Shown here piece after piece: positions 10,520 through 22,317 of a stretch of DNA of 64,000 nt. The stretch is from Cryoendolithus antarcticus. Its lineage: Eukaryota > Ascomycota > Dothideomycetes > Cladosporiales > Cladosporiaceae. The DNA lies in NCBI GenBank assembly GCA_002077065.1, contig NAJO01000003.1, forward strand, positions 1,426,001 through 1,490,000. Reading direction: 5' to 3'. Under the pieces are notes generated by a model that did not search any database, was not told the DNA's origin, and worked only from the letters and a program-made list of their open reading frames with translations. The position numbers were made by a program, and so were the translations under genes. The stretch's first letter is position 1. Each line of letters starts with the position of its first letter.

Positions 10520-12090
10520 ATGTCCCAATGGCTCTCAGATCTAGCCTCATCACATAGGCTTCAGCTAGGTCTGACCGCCTTGGTGTCTGGCGGACTTGCG
10601 ATCACTGCAGTGATCGGACTTCAAAATGCCAGACGATGGTACGACGTGCACGACCTGAAAGACTCGATACCTGATCTAGACTCGAAACACGATGTGGAGA
10701 AGGTAACGATTGACCTGGACCTTTCGATACTTCGTCTGCTGACGGTCCGTAGATCAACAACTTCGGCGGCGCAGCTGTCTCCGACACTACTGAGCAGAAA
10801 GACGATGAACGAAGTGTTGCGCTAGCACGACGAGCCAGACTTGGCGACTACGATGAGGACCTGATCCTGGAGCAGCTCGCTCGCAATCGTGTCTTCCTAA
10901 CCGATGATGGATTACGGAAGCTACGCAGTGCCTTTGTGATCATCGTTGGCTGCGGTGGCGTCGGCTCTCACGCAGCTGCCGCACTGGCGCGCTCTGGCTG
11001 CGGACGGATCAGATTGATCGATTTTGATCAGGTAACCCTCAGCTCACTCAATCGACACGCAGTAGCTACATTGTCAGATGTCGGAACTCCAAAGGTGACG
11101 ACGCTTCAACGGCGACTGGAGCAGATTGTCCCTTGGGTTCACTTCGACTGTCGGAATCAGCTATTCAATGCTGCAAGTGCGGATTCTCAACTCGAAGCAT
11201 GGTCCGATGGGGAGGCACCGACCTACGTGATCGATGCAATCGATAACATCGATTCGAAAGTCGCTCTACTCAAATACTGCCACGATAATTCCCTCCCTGT
11301 GATCTCCTCGATGGGTGCAGGCTGCAAATCGGACCCCACGCGAGTCCTTATCGGGGACATCTCAGCGTCTACTGACGATCCACTGTCTCGCGCCACACGT
11401 CGCAAGCTGCGACAAGAAGGCGTCAAGGAAGGCGTTCCAGTAGTCTATTCAACCGAGAAGACGGCACCGGGCAAGGCTGAGCTGATACCGCTACCCGAGG
11501 AACAGTTTCAGAAGGGCTTGGTGAACGAGCTCGGCGTCCTTCCAGACTTTCGCGTCCGAATATTACCTGTGCTCGGCACGATGCCAGCTGTATTCGGCCT
11601 CTGCGTTGCAAATCACGTTATGCTCGAGATCACAGGCTATCCGCACGAGTATGTCACCGGCAAAGTAAGGGACAAGATGTACGATGGAATTCTGGCCCAA
11701 CTCCAGGGGCTTGAGGAACGTCTCGCTAAAGCAGACGGTGCTGGGAAGCAAGGCGTGCGGATGCGTGTCACAAGTGACGATGTCGGCTACCTGGTCGAGG
11801 AAGTGTTTCGCGGGCGCAGCGTGATATCTGGACTCGCTTCGCGACTGGCATTAGCGCGATGGCGGAAGCCTGTAGGTAAGTGGATAGATGATCGCACACC
11901 AGGACAACGGATAGACGAGCTGCCACTTGATGCGCTGGTGTGTATGACTAAGGATGAGATGCTGGAGCACGAGAAGCTTGTGCTGAAGGGAGACAGAAAG
12001 CCGGAGGATGTGTATGATCAAGAAGTGCTGGATCGCGTAGAAGCGAGGTGGCTGGAGGAGCGTGGTATGAAGGCTAGATGGCAGAACTAA
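10520..12090 (+). CDS. TCD1: tRNA threonylcarbamoyladenosine dehydratase (Tcd1/Tcd2, TcdA family)
   Basis: E1-like enzyme that uses ATP to cyclise t6A37 of tRNA into ct6A; in yeast it sits at the mitochondrial outer membrane. Exons are 10520-10702 and 10753-12090, with a 50-nt intron (GTAACG donor); the product is 506 aa. An N-terminal hydrophobic segment (about residues 14-33) is a likely membrane anchor. After the junction, INNFGG leads to RRARLGDYDED, a TcdA-type opening, then the ThiF nucleotide loop IVGCGGVGSHAA, SLNRHAVA and YVIDAIDNIDSK, with SSMGAGCKSDP following. The FGLCVANHV block and C-terminal extension match the fungal enzymes. The ATG at 10520 is used; an in-frame GTG lies just upstream. 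Assignment between yeast paralogues Tcd1 and Tcd2 is not possible here. Confidence 0.92.
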
Positions 12091-12598
12091 GCCCAGCTTT
12101 GGCTCAGCTGTAGCATCGCCACAAGTACCGCCATTGACCATGCGGGGTCTACTATCAATACATGAAGTAAGCAATCTAGACCTGCTGCTTCGCACTAGAG
12201 CTGTTGCCGCGGGCCCCGTCCGCGCGACCGATACTACTCTCAACCTCGCCAGCCACCATCGTCGTACGTCGAGCATCGCACAGCTGGTCATACATGCGCC
12301 GGCTATGCCGGCTCAGACTTTGATACCGTACTCATATCCAGCATGTGTGGTCGCCATCAATCTTATCATCTGCCAGAGCGCGCGACAGCCTCCCGCCCGC
12401 CATTGTTGTGATGCGCTCGATTTCGTCTCCACGATTTGACGTCCTTAAGGCCTCATCTGTGGCGCACTCGTTCAGCGAGCTACTTCAGCCTTCGGTGCAA
12501 GGCGAACAATTCAAGTGTGACGGCCCACTTCAGCATGATCTTGTAGGCCGGGCTTGCATCCCAAGTCCACACACGGACATCTTCAAAGCGAGCTGGCC
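12091..12598. other. Convergent intergenic region
   Basis: 508 bp between the t6A dehydratase stop and the Bol3 stop. No gene, RNA or repeat recognised. Confidence 0.5.
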
Positions 12599-13035
12599 TT
12601 ACGGCGCCTTCGTCTTCATCTGCACCCCGTGCCACTTCTTGATCTCCTCGCCTAGTACTTTGGTGACAAGCCTATGTTGCTTGACGATCGGCAGACCAGC
12701 GAACTCCGCTGAGACAACGTCTAGGGCGTACATCGAGCCACAGCCGCCACTAACATCTTGCACCTACTAAGACGTCAGGCCATGGGATCCCTTGAGTAGA
12801 CTCGGAATTCTCTTACCTCCAGCTTGGTAGGATGCAACGAGTTCTTCAGAATGTTGAACACTTTGAGCTCGCCCTCGCCTAAAAAGTCGGGGGGTTGTAC
12901 ACCTTGCGTGCTAGAATCTGTCGAATATAACCGTCCGTATGCAATCGCACGCCCTGGTGCGGCAGGTCCTGCACGGCATGGAGCAATGGTCAGGGCACGC
13001 GACACGCGTAGTAATGATCTCACTGGGGTGGTCAT
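12599..13035 (-). CDS. BOL3: Mitochondrial BolA-like protein Bol3 (Aim1)
   Basis: Late-acting Fe-S cluster delivery factor in the mitochondrial matrix, working with Nfu1 to supply [4Fe-4S] enzymes such as lipoate synthase. Exons are 12817-13035 and 12599-12763, with a 53-nt intron (GTAAGA donor, TAG acceptor); the product is 127 aa. The N-terminus (MTTPVRSLLRVSRAL) is Arg/Ser-rich without acids, as in a presequence. The BolA domain begins at GEGELKVFNILKNSLHPTKLE and continues after the junction as VQDVSGGCGSMYALDVVSAEF, with the invariant His in VKQHRLVTKVL and the closing EEIKKWHGVQMKT. The upstream in-frame start at 13089 would spoil the presequence and is not preferred. Confidence 0.95.
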
Positions 13036-16000
13036 GATGTCGATAGTGTCTGTAAGAGTGAAGTCGACAATGTCCAATCGCTGCACCAATTCTTCCTGCT
13101 GACATCACACTCTGGGGTTATGCGAAGCGCCACCCGCAGAGCCTCCATCATCAAAGGAACTCGCACGACTCGAGAAGTCTTAATTGTTCCTTTGTTGATA
13201 CATGTCATGTCGAGCGACCGCAGCATCGACTCTGCCCAACGCAAGTCATGACGCTGCCCCTAGACGGTCGTCGCATATCGGCGACATGCTCAACACAGAA
13301 CGATACCATATACCAACGGCTATCAGGCCTGATCAGGTCATCAAACAAAATTCACATGTCAACCCCGCGATTATGGCCTGCAAAGCCCAGACGTCGACAG
13401 GCCTTCAAGATGTACTCAAGTACCGAGTACCTCCATCGCACTGCATGAAGTTTGCCAGCTCGAATTCTCGATTATCAAAGTCGTACAGCATGTCCGGCGA
13501 TCGAGCGACTCAGAGTGTCTCATCGTGGTGACAGCAATACAACGACGTGATAATAAGCTCCACAACGTCCTGTTGTGGTCACAGCGCACGTCCTTGCGAT
13601 GTGGAGGAGCAGAGCGAGACGCGAGCGGTGAACAGCGCTTGGTGAGGTCGCCCTTCATACTTACCGCACCCTGACGATCGCACCAAAGCGGTTCGAAGGT
13701 CCAGCGCTTTCGTAGCATCAACTCTTGCTAGTGATAGCCGCACAACAGTCTCCGCCTCCCTGCAGCGCCCATCTTCCCCAGACCCACTGTCCACGCAGTA
13801 TAATTTCTCCAACGAAACCCACCCACCTTTAGCGCGCCGGATAATATATTGATCACCAACGCCAAGCGCATAACGCAAGCATCCTTGCTTTCTCAACGAC
13901 CACGCCATGAGAAACGCCATTGCATGAGGGTGCGTTCCGCTGCACAAGCCAGTCAACGGCGTAATCTGTGGGTTCATGACGGATTTTGCTCCTGCCGCAT
14001 TGATGAGCGTCGGCGGGCTGCGATTTTGATCGATTGAAGTCGCGTGCAATGGTGTGAATTGGATGACACAGCATCCCAGTGGTGATCTCTTAGCTACGCG
14101 GCTCCCTGCAGTCGGACCGAGGGTTTAGGTCACTAACCGTGGTCGTGAACCGTGGTTGGGAGATAAACCCTGTGAGCTCTAATATGAGATACGTTCAACG
14201 GGCGCGAAACGCGCGCTGTACAGACCATGGCGCGTTTGGAAGTCCATCTTCGTGTACGCGATCTACTGTGAAAACAGAGCATACGATAAGCGCTGTCGTG
14301 GTTCCGCGTTACGCATGAGGAGCCAATACTTCGTTTAACATGCAGTGTTTGGTAAGGCTGTGGTGCGATCTCAACGCTATATCAGTGAGACCACTGCCTC
14401 GCTTCCCCATAGTCGCCCAGCGATGTCGTACACCAGGAGTGAACATGTCAGCGCGTGCAGTGCATGGCATTTGCGGGGTGGTCTGCATCCCGTATCGCGT
14501 TGACCATCCAATACCAGAGCGTCTCATCGGAATGCTTGTGGGTCTTCCCCGTTGTACTGGTGGTCTGTTCACTTTCACATGCCAACCCCATGCCTACTGA
14601 GCATCCTCAACGCTCCCCAGACCCACATGGTACACGCGAGCGCAGCACAAGAGACATGTTGATGGGGGATCTGAACCCATATATGCACCCCAGAAGTCAT
14701 GTCTTGCATTTGAAGTGGAGACGCTTGACGGTGGTTAAAGGGTCCAGATGAGGCCAAACCATCTCTGTCTGCCTGCCGGTTCGGGCGGAGTACTTCGGCG
14801 GTACTTTGGTGAGGTGAACAGCTGTGGCGGTGCCCGTGAACGACTGCCTTTTGTGTGAAGTCTGTGCAGACTTATGCCGTTGTGCTGACCCCGCGCTGCT
14901 TGGCAAGAGCGTTACGCCACAATTGTGCCGATATCGCGAGTCTTGAATTTGGACCATGTCAGGTACTCAAGACACGAACAACGCTGTGGAGATATTGCTG
15001 CGGGTCGATGTAGAAATGCTGTGCGAGTGGCATGTCACGACAGCACCCGTGAAAAATTGACTCAAGACGCCCGGAACCTCGCGCGATGATGTTGTGCCAT
15101 TCCGAGAGCAGTGGCATGACATCTAAATGGACAACAAACACAGTACGATCCTTCGGCACACATTGCACACGAGCACGCTCAACGCCAGGGGCAGCACCGG
15201 CACTCACCCCGATAATTATACGAGGTCGCGGGAAGCTCACACAATTCTGTATGTGTTGGAGGGGTAGCTGCAGCACATCCTGCGGTGGGATGCGATAGCG
15301 CTGCAGACAGTCCATGCCTGGACGCGTTGCGACAGCCTATTGGGTTGTCTCGGATGCGGTGTAGATTAGCTGGCCTGCGACCGGCACGCACGGCAGAGTT
15401 TGTCCCCAGCTGCCCACGTTTTGGGCTTGCTCTCTCGGCACGCCGATCGTTTGACGTGATGTCGTGCTGGATGTTGTGTTGCGATACTGCAGCTGTCACG
15501 AAGTACGTGACATGCATTGACTTGAGCGATCGTATCCTTGTGTGGTACTAATGGTGATGATGCGGACCCATATTGCGAACGGGTATCAGCGCCAGCGATG
15601 TGCTTCTCCTCGCGGATGTCGAAGGTTTGAATGTCATAGGGCATGGCGAGCTGCGCGTACAAACATGCTTCTGTAGACGCCACACGCTCCGTCAGCCGCG
15701 AATTGCGGTTCTCAGACATCGCCATCTCTGTCGATCATCCTGGCAGTATCAATAACAGATTCACAACGTGACGGACGTTGTTCTCCTCACGGAGGAACCC
15801 CGAGATGGAGGTTGGTCTGGGAATCACAGCACTGTACAGACTATAGCAACATGTCTCCCACCCATATCGATAACGACATTTGCGAATAGATTTTTTCCTC
15901 GCCAGCATGTCCTAGCGCCAGATCTTGCTCGCGCGCCAATCACACCATGCCGACAGATGCCGGATCAAAGCCACACCCGCGCCCGTGCATGTCAATTGCT

Positions 16001-17329
16001 ACCCTTGGCAGTTCGACGCACAGAAGCACCGCATCGTGCAATACCTTCGGTGCAGACGGGATCGTTGTCTCGCGGAGCCGGAGATCGTAACGGGCAATGA
16101 GCCCAGACGTGAGAGACACACGCGTGAGATGAGAATTGGTGGAGCTTGCCTGGACGGAGTAGTGCAACGCGTGCAGGACCTATTAGTGGCGTGAAGATCG
16201 CGTGTGCCCACGGCTAGCTCACATCAGTCGGGGAAATTGAAAGATGACGATGCAATCAAGTAGCAAGACCAAGATTCGTGTGCACAACAGTCATAGTCTC
16301 GATGTATTGTCCCAAACATCCGAGTTGGTACAAGACCAATATAATTGCTCGCGTCTCCCAGGATTGATCGGTCGAGCATAACGCTCGCTTTGTCACCGTG
16401 TGGCTTGAGCGACAGAGTACCACTCATCCCGTACCAAAGTACTGCCCTGGTATCGATCAGCATACCGCGGACACCCTGCCGGGGCAGCCGTGCGTGGGAT
16501 GCCGCTATCGCTCCTCGTACCTTTCGACGGCGCTGCGTCGTGCATCTCCACAACGTCCGTTCCCAAGCGTTTCGCTTGCTGACGCCCACTTTGAAGGCCC
16601 GCGCGGCGCTACATGGATGCGGAGTGCAGACAAGGTTGAAGGTTGGCGGGCATCTGCGCACGAACCCTGGTCGCGATTCTGCACCGCCAAACACTCGGGT
16701 AGCCCTCCAGTCCTCGAGCGTCTCTCAACACAGCTGCACCCGCTGCCAACAATCTAGGCCTCTGCGCGCCGTGCTCCCACCTCTTTGCTGTTGCACTGCA
16801 CAGCATTTGTTGCAAATCCATCATTATCGCTGTCCTCTGTCACGTCTTCGACAGACGTTGACAGTCGTGTGTGGACTGCCGAGCATACCGTTGTTGGGGT
16901 ACGCTGTATCCGGCGATTCGCGAAAGCAGGCACGCTACAGCAGTGTTGAGACACACGCTCTGCCTCGAGTCCTACTTGCCCAACACACGCACATTCTCAC
17001 CACGAGTGTGCATATTGGTCATCCAAAGGTCGACTTACTATACTTCGACTCGGCGGCATTCACTTGCTGTGCCTAACAATCGACTCGATCCTCTGGACCT
17101 AGGAATAGGTCTTTCTTTCACACGACCAGCGTCACTCAGTGTCTGGCGCTGCATTTGCATATATCCATTTGGGTGCGTCATCACGAGCCATAGTCATCGT
17201 CGTTGCATGTGCTAATAGATCTACCTCTCAGATTTCATGCTGTTCTTGTTATCATTAATGCCATCCGCCGCATAATCACCCACCCTACCGACATCCTCCC
17301 CATCTTCGGCGCAGATCGACCAAGGAGGA
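13036..17329. other. 4.3 kb gene-poor region
   Basis: The longest stretch without a recognisable gene before 50 kb. Open frames up to 243 aa (16345-17076, +) and 156 aa (13579-14049 and 16224-16694, -) occur, but all are rich in Arg/Ser/His/Cys and show no motif, no conserved splice-linked extension and no family likeness. Several minus-strand frames between 14.9 and 16.7 kb look faintly protein-like and could be remains of a decayed gene. No tRNA, terminal repeat or transposase motif was seen. The final few hundred bases are presumably the promoter of the PP1 regulator. Confidence 0.5.
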
Positions 17330-19608
17330 ATGCCGTACACACCTCCGACGCAGCAGTCTCCTGCGTCGTCCAAGTCCAACAGTCCCGCCGCCAGCCGCAG
17401 CAATTCATATAGTGAAGATGTTCCGCGGTCGCCGGTTCAGACTCGGCCGCAGCTACCCAGATCACACTCATCAGCGTCATATATGACGCGACACAGGCGG
17501 ACACCGTCTATGACAAGCTCTCAAGGCCCACCAACACCGACCGCTGAAGTGCCCGACAATAGCATACAGGCGACCGACTTTGCCCAAAGAAGTAGCACCC
17601 GCCAGTGTCCGCCACCTGTGAACCACATTCTGATTCCGACAGGAGCTGTGATCTCGCCGCCGGACTCTTCTGAGGACTCAGATGGCGATGACAACAAAAA
17701 GAGAGGGCGGCAGATGGAGCTTAGGGAGCTGCAGGATGCTGTCCGATCTATCGATCAGAAGAAGTCGGGCTCACCCGAGGCGACTCAGGAGCGAACGACA
17801 TCTGCATCAGAGCCGGCATTACAAATCGTGTCACCAACGGCGTTGTCCGCTGAGGCACGAAAGATATCACATTCGAGGTCCTCGACCGAGACTGCCATAA
17901 TAATACCTCGAACGACGTCCTTTGCAGAGTCACCTGTTCAAGTCACCGACGAAAGCGACGAAGATGACGATGATGGTGTGCCTAGCAAGCCGTCACTTGT
18001 GAGAAAGAAGTCGGGAGAACTGGTCAAGCCTGCATTGAGACCTTCGTCAAGACGACGATACTCAAGCATGCCCGGCACCCCCACATACTCAAAGTCTGTG
18101 CATTTCAATGATAATGACAACCAGACGAGGCACTTCCTGCAGGTCGACAAGCCAATGGCCGTATCTGCCGGCACCTCACCCGTGGAGAGCTACGAGAGCG
18201 AGTCTGAATATCCATTCGACGATCAACGGCAAGCAAAGCGTGAGATCAAGCTCACCAACTTCCCCACAGACTCTTTTGAGAGGCAGACACGCCCAATACG
18301 GGTTGAACGAATCTTCCTTGCAAGCGACATGGAGACATTGGTAGGCAAGGTGGCTGTGCAAAACATCTCCTTCCACAAACTTGTGGTAGCAAGGTTTACC
18401 TTCGACTCGTGGAAGACGACGTCTGAGGTTGTCGCCGAATTCAACAACGACCCTACCAACCCTGTGAACGATGGCTGTGATCGCTTCATTTTCCAGATCA
18501 AGTTGTCAGATGCTGCGAATGTTGACCACAAGACGCTGCTTCTATGCACACGCTACAACGTGAACGGACAAGAGTACTGGGATAACAACGACGACAAGAA
18601 CTACCAGGTCGACTTTGTGAAGAATGCAACCACGAGAGCAGCGCAGTTCAAGCCTGCGTCAACGCTAGGCGCACGGCCATTGAACGCCATCCCACGAAGC
18701 CGACAGTCTCCTCCGCAATCCGCACATGGTCGGGACCGCCAAGATTCGACGGACGATGAGTTTGGCACGCGGAATGGTGGCGCGACTTACCACTTTGCCC
18801 CAAATGACAGCTTCTTGGCCGAGAGCGGAGGATCTATCAAACTGAAGCCCAAGGTGAAGCGTGCCAGCGCCATCCCGACAGGCCAAGTGCAAGCACACAA
18901 CAGCCTTGGCGGACGCTACGATTTCGGCGTCTCCCTCTCAGCCGCCCTCACGAGTGCGCAAGACAAGCTCGGCAGGTCTAGTGGACTGATGGGCGGCGCC
19001 ACGCAGAAAGGAAGCGGCAGCTACTTCGGTCTTCAAGATCGCAGAGACGGACCCACAGCCGTGGAACACGACAAGCCGGAGCTCTATGGAGGCCGACCTG
19101 CGATTGGATCGGACCAATACCGCGATTTGGTCCAGAAGTTCTGCTACGTAGGTTCCTCCAGCAAGACCTCACCCACGCTCGCCAACCACCCTACTGTTGC
19201 CGGCGTCGGACGATGAGCTGACTCTTTTGCTCCCAGTTCACCACTTCGGGGACTGGGAAGACGAGTACCGCTACCAGCCGGAACGTCTCTGGCTCCGTAC
19301 CGGACAATACCGCTGTGTCAACGATACCCCGATCAGAGCCACCGGCAGAAGCAGACACTCTAGACGACGCTTCAAGCTCATCGAGCAGCGGCACGTCTTC
19401 GCCGACAGCCATGCTGGACGGCAACAATGATCGGAAGAGTCCGGCTTCAGCTTCTAGTCCGTTTGTTTCGCGTTCAAACTCACCCACGCCATTTGCTCCC
19501 GAGTATGTTCATCGCGCCGCATCTCCGACTAGCTTCGGATATCCATACTACAATGCAGCACAAGAGAGCTACTTCGACTCACCGCAGCTTACGGCCATCC
19601 AGGGTTGA
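17330..19608 (+). CDS. PP1 glycogen-targeting subunit, CBM21 (Gac1/Pig1-like)
   Basis: Regulatory subunit that brings type 1 protein phosphatase to glycogen and so activates glycogen synthase. Exons are 17330-19147 and 19237-19608, with an 89-nt intron (GTAGGT donor, GAGCTGAC branch); the product is 729 aa. The long Ser/Pro-rich N-terminus contains the PP1-docking RVxF-type motif KSVHF (about residue 255). The CBM21 domain spans about 323-430, from RVERIFLASD through VAVQNISFHKLVVARFTFDSW to DRFIFQIKL, then the glycogen-binding end WDNNDDKNYQVDF. The rest is low-complexity, Ser-rich. Without splicing the frame would stop at 19216 with an unrelated tail. Confidence 0.92.
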
Positions 19609-20712
19609 GCCTACATTACGGAAAATATGCTTCCGAGCAATACTATTGCCCGAGCATACCAGCATTCATCGCTTACCGAAGAGTCTCCGCGGCGTCTCTC
19701 TTCCAAGACTTCAGCTCCACCCTTCATGACATTACTCATGACATTGTTCTTCGCGACTTCAGCGAATACCTCTTTTACTCGTATTTACTGCGCGGCGTTC
19801 GGGATCCCTCGACTTTACATAGATCGGCTGGGCAGGTGTTGCTTCATTCTCGTACTCTATTTGGCAGCGACAAACTCCGCACATGTGTTTGCGTCTGAGC
19901 GGCAAAAGTGATTTTCTCTGGCTGGGATGCTTTCTTCCGACTGTAGATGATGGCGGATCTTCGACAGCACACGGGTGGCCTTTGGCTGCAACGTGGATGG
20001 GATTGCAATGGCATTTTGCACATAGAACGGCTGGGGTAAGGATGGTACCTGGGATTAGCGGCTGGGATAGCTGCTCAGAATCGATGCGATGGGCTGGCGG
20101 AGATGTGGACACACAGATCCTGTTCGTTGGTGTCCTTAAGTGGTGTAAAGCAGAAGAACGTCCACTAAGCAACGATCTTTCCTGTGTCAAAGCCGTCAGC
20201 AGAGATCGAAGATACCACTGCCTGCTTGACGTCTCCAATACGATGATGTCGCGGTGAGCGCCTCATACTCGCCCATTGAATTACTTGTCAGTGCTTTACA
20301 GACTGATCTTAGAGCACCGAGATTGGCCTATTATGTTCAAGCGGACTTATATCAGTCCTTCCATGATGCTGTAGATCATCTCGCTCCCCTCACCTTGTTC
20401 ACTTGCACGGTAAAGTCGTCTGTACGATCTAACCCCACGAATCACGGCAAATGCAGCTCGCCATCAATACGATATAGTTACGTGTAAGTCAAGACGCTTC
20501 CGCATCGCCTGTCTCATTCATACACCCGCTCTCCTGACTTCTCGATCTCATCCTCTCCACGATCTTCTACCTCGAAGTTGTCCTCGACTTTCAAGTTGGT
20601 TTCATCTTTCGGGACATCTTCGTCTCCCGGGTCACGAGGCTTACGACCGCACTGTCCCGATCATTACGCTGTAACTCCGATACGCATCGCTGCCAGTCCG
20701 GGCAAAGCAATC
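19609..20712. other. Intergenic region
   Basis: 1.1 kb between two genes on the same strand. No motif-bearing ORF, RNA or repeat seen. Its last part is open in frame with the next gene from a TTG at 20578 but has no conserved content. Confidence 0.5.
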
Positions 20713-22317
20713 ATGGCCACCAGCCTCCACGCTCTACTAGACAAACACTGGGACATCCTCATCCTTGGCTCCGGCGCAGCAGCCCTAACCACCGCCCTCT
20801 CAGCCCTAACCTCCACATCTCCACCTCCTAGCGTCTTACTCATAGACAAAGCCCCTGCAGAGTGGGCAGGAGGCAACGGCTACTTCACAGCAGCCGCGTA
20901 CCGCACAGCGCACTCTGGCCTGACTGGTCTGCTGCCACTGGTGTCGAACGTCCCAACAGATCTGGAAAATAAGATCGATCTCGCTCCTTACACCGAGGAC
21001 GACTTCCTCGGCGATCTGGATCGTGTGACTGGAGGGAGGAGCGACGAGAATCTGGGGAAGGCTGTTGTTGGGGCTAGTTGGGAGACTGTAAAGTGGTTGA
21101 AGGAAGTTGGGAAGGTGGACTGGCAGCTCAGTTTCCGACGGCAGGCTTATGAGGTTGATGGGCGGTTTGTGTTTTGGGGTGGGCTGTGTCTGACTGTGCC
21201 TGATGGTGGGAAGGGGCTGGTCAAGGGATTGAGGGAGAGGGTGGAGGAGCTGGGTGGTGTGATTGTGCATGGCGTTGCCGGGAGAGAGCTGGTGACTGAC
21301 GTGAAGGGTAGCGTAGTGGGCGTGAAGATGGAGATCGTAGGTGACGGGGAGCGAAAACAGGTGCAAGCTGGTAGCGTTGTGATGTGCGCTGGTGGCTTCG
21401 AAGCAAATCGTGAGCTCCGCGGGAAATGGATGGGCGATGGTTGGAAAGCGGCACATGTTCGAGGCACGCCTCATAACACCGGAAATATGCTCATCGCGTC
21501 CCGCAAACTCGGCGCGAAGCTCGTCGGCGACTTCAGCGGCTCTGGCTGCCATAGTACAGCCTGGGATGCTGATAGCCCGGCGGATGGAGGCGATCGCGAG
21601 AAGACTAATGAGTTCACCAAAAGTGGGTATCCGCTTGGGATCATGGTGAATGTGAAAGGGGAGAGGTTTGTGGACGAGGGTGTCGATCTGAGGAACTACA
21701 CTTACGCCAAGTTCGGACGGGCGATATTGGAGCAGCCTGAGGGTGTCGCATGGCAAATCTGGGATCAGCAGGGTGTAGCGTACTTGAGGAAAGAGGAGTA
21801 CCGAGATGAGATTGTGAGAAAAGTGTGGGCTGATAGCATCGATGAACTTGCTGCGAAACTGGGGAAGGACGGACTGCAGGACTCGACGAGACTGGCACAG
21901 ACCGTGAAGGATCTCAACGACTGCATTGAAGCGTTTGGCAAAGAGAAGCCAGATATCAAGCTCAATCCTAGCCTTCGAGATGGCCTGTCTACGCAGTCAT
22001 CCACTAGACGACTAGAGTTGGCGAAGTCGAATTGGGCCATCCCGATCAAGCAAGGTCCTTTCTTGGCTGTCAAAGTGACTTCAGGCATTACCTTCACCTT
22101 TGGCGGACTCTCGATCGACCCTGAGGATGCTGGTGTACTGCGAGAGGATAGCAGCAAGATCGAAGGCCTGCATTGTGCAGGCGAAATGGTCGGCGGGTTG
22201 TTCTATGGCAATTATCCTGGTGGGTCTGGCTTGACTGCGGGCGCTGTGTTCGGGCGGAGAGCCGGGAAAGTCGCGGCGGAGAGGGCAACAAGGGTGAGAG
22301 ACGAGAAACAGAAGTGA
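20713..22317 (+). CDS. FAD-binding flavoprotein, fumarate reductase / tricarballylate dehydrogenase-like
   Basis: Flavin enzyme of the FAD_binding_2 family, 534 aa, without introns. The N-terminal dinucleotide motif is WDILILGSGAAALTTALSAL (about 12-31), followed by LLIDKAP, the acidic end of the second strand, and AGGNGYFTAAAYR. The middle has VMCAGGFEAN and the capping domain, with GSGCHSTAWDAD. The C-terminus carries the substrate/FAD signature TFGGLSIDPEDAGVL then LHCAGEMVGGLFYGNYPGGSGLTAGAVFGRRAG, which resembles TcuA-type tricarballylate dehydrogenases and soluble fumarate reductases. The substrate cannot be told from sequence. The ATG at 20713 is preferred to the upstream TTG, because it starts 11 residues before the Rossmann strand. 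Confidence 0.87.
   Translation: MATSLHALLDKHWDILILGSGAAALTTALSALTSTSPPPSVLLIDKAPAEWAGGNGYFTAAAYRTAHSGLTGLLPLVSNVPTDLENKIDLAPYTEDDFLGDLDRVTGGRSDENLGKAVVGASWETVKWLKEVGKVDWQLSFRRQAYEVDGRFVFWGGLCLTVPDGGKGLVKGLRERVEELGGVIVHGVAGRELVTDVKGSVVGVKMEIVGDGERKQVQAGSVVMCAGGFEANRELRGKWMGDGWKAAHVRGTPHNTGNMLIASRKLGAKLVGDFSGSGCHSTAWDADSPADGGDREKTNEFTKSGYPLGIMVNVKGERFVDEGVDLRNYTYAKFGRAILEQPEGVAWQIWDQQGVAYLRKEEYRDEIVRKVWADSIDELAAKLGKDGLQDSTRLAQTVKDLNDCIEAFGKEKPDIKLNPSLRDGLSTQSSTRRLELAKSNWAIPIKQGPFLAVKVTSGITFTFGGLSIDPEDAGVLREDSSKIEGLHCAGEMVGGLFYGNYPGGSGLTAGAVFGRRAGKVAAERATRVRDEKQK

Noticed and set aside
13579..14049. 156-aa minus ORF with a few protein-like segments
   Set aside because: No motif, no credible continuation by splicing, and a doubtful start. 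Kept only as part of the gene-poor region.
16345..17076. 243-aa plus-strand ORF
   Set aside because: High Arg/Ser/Cys/His content, no motif, overlaps a minus ORF of similar look, and lies in the upstream region of the PP1 subunit gene.
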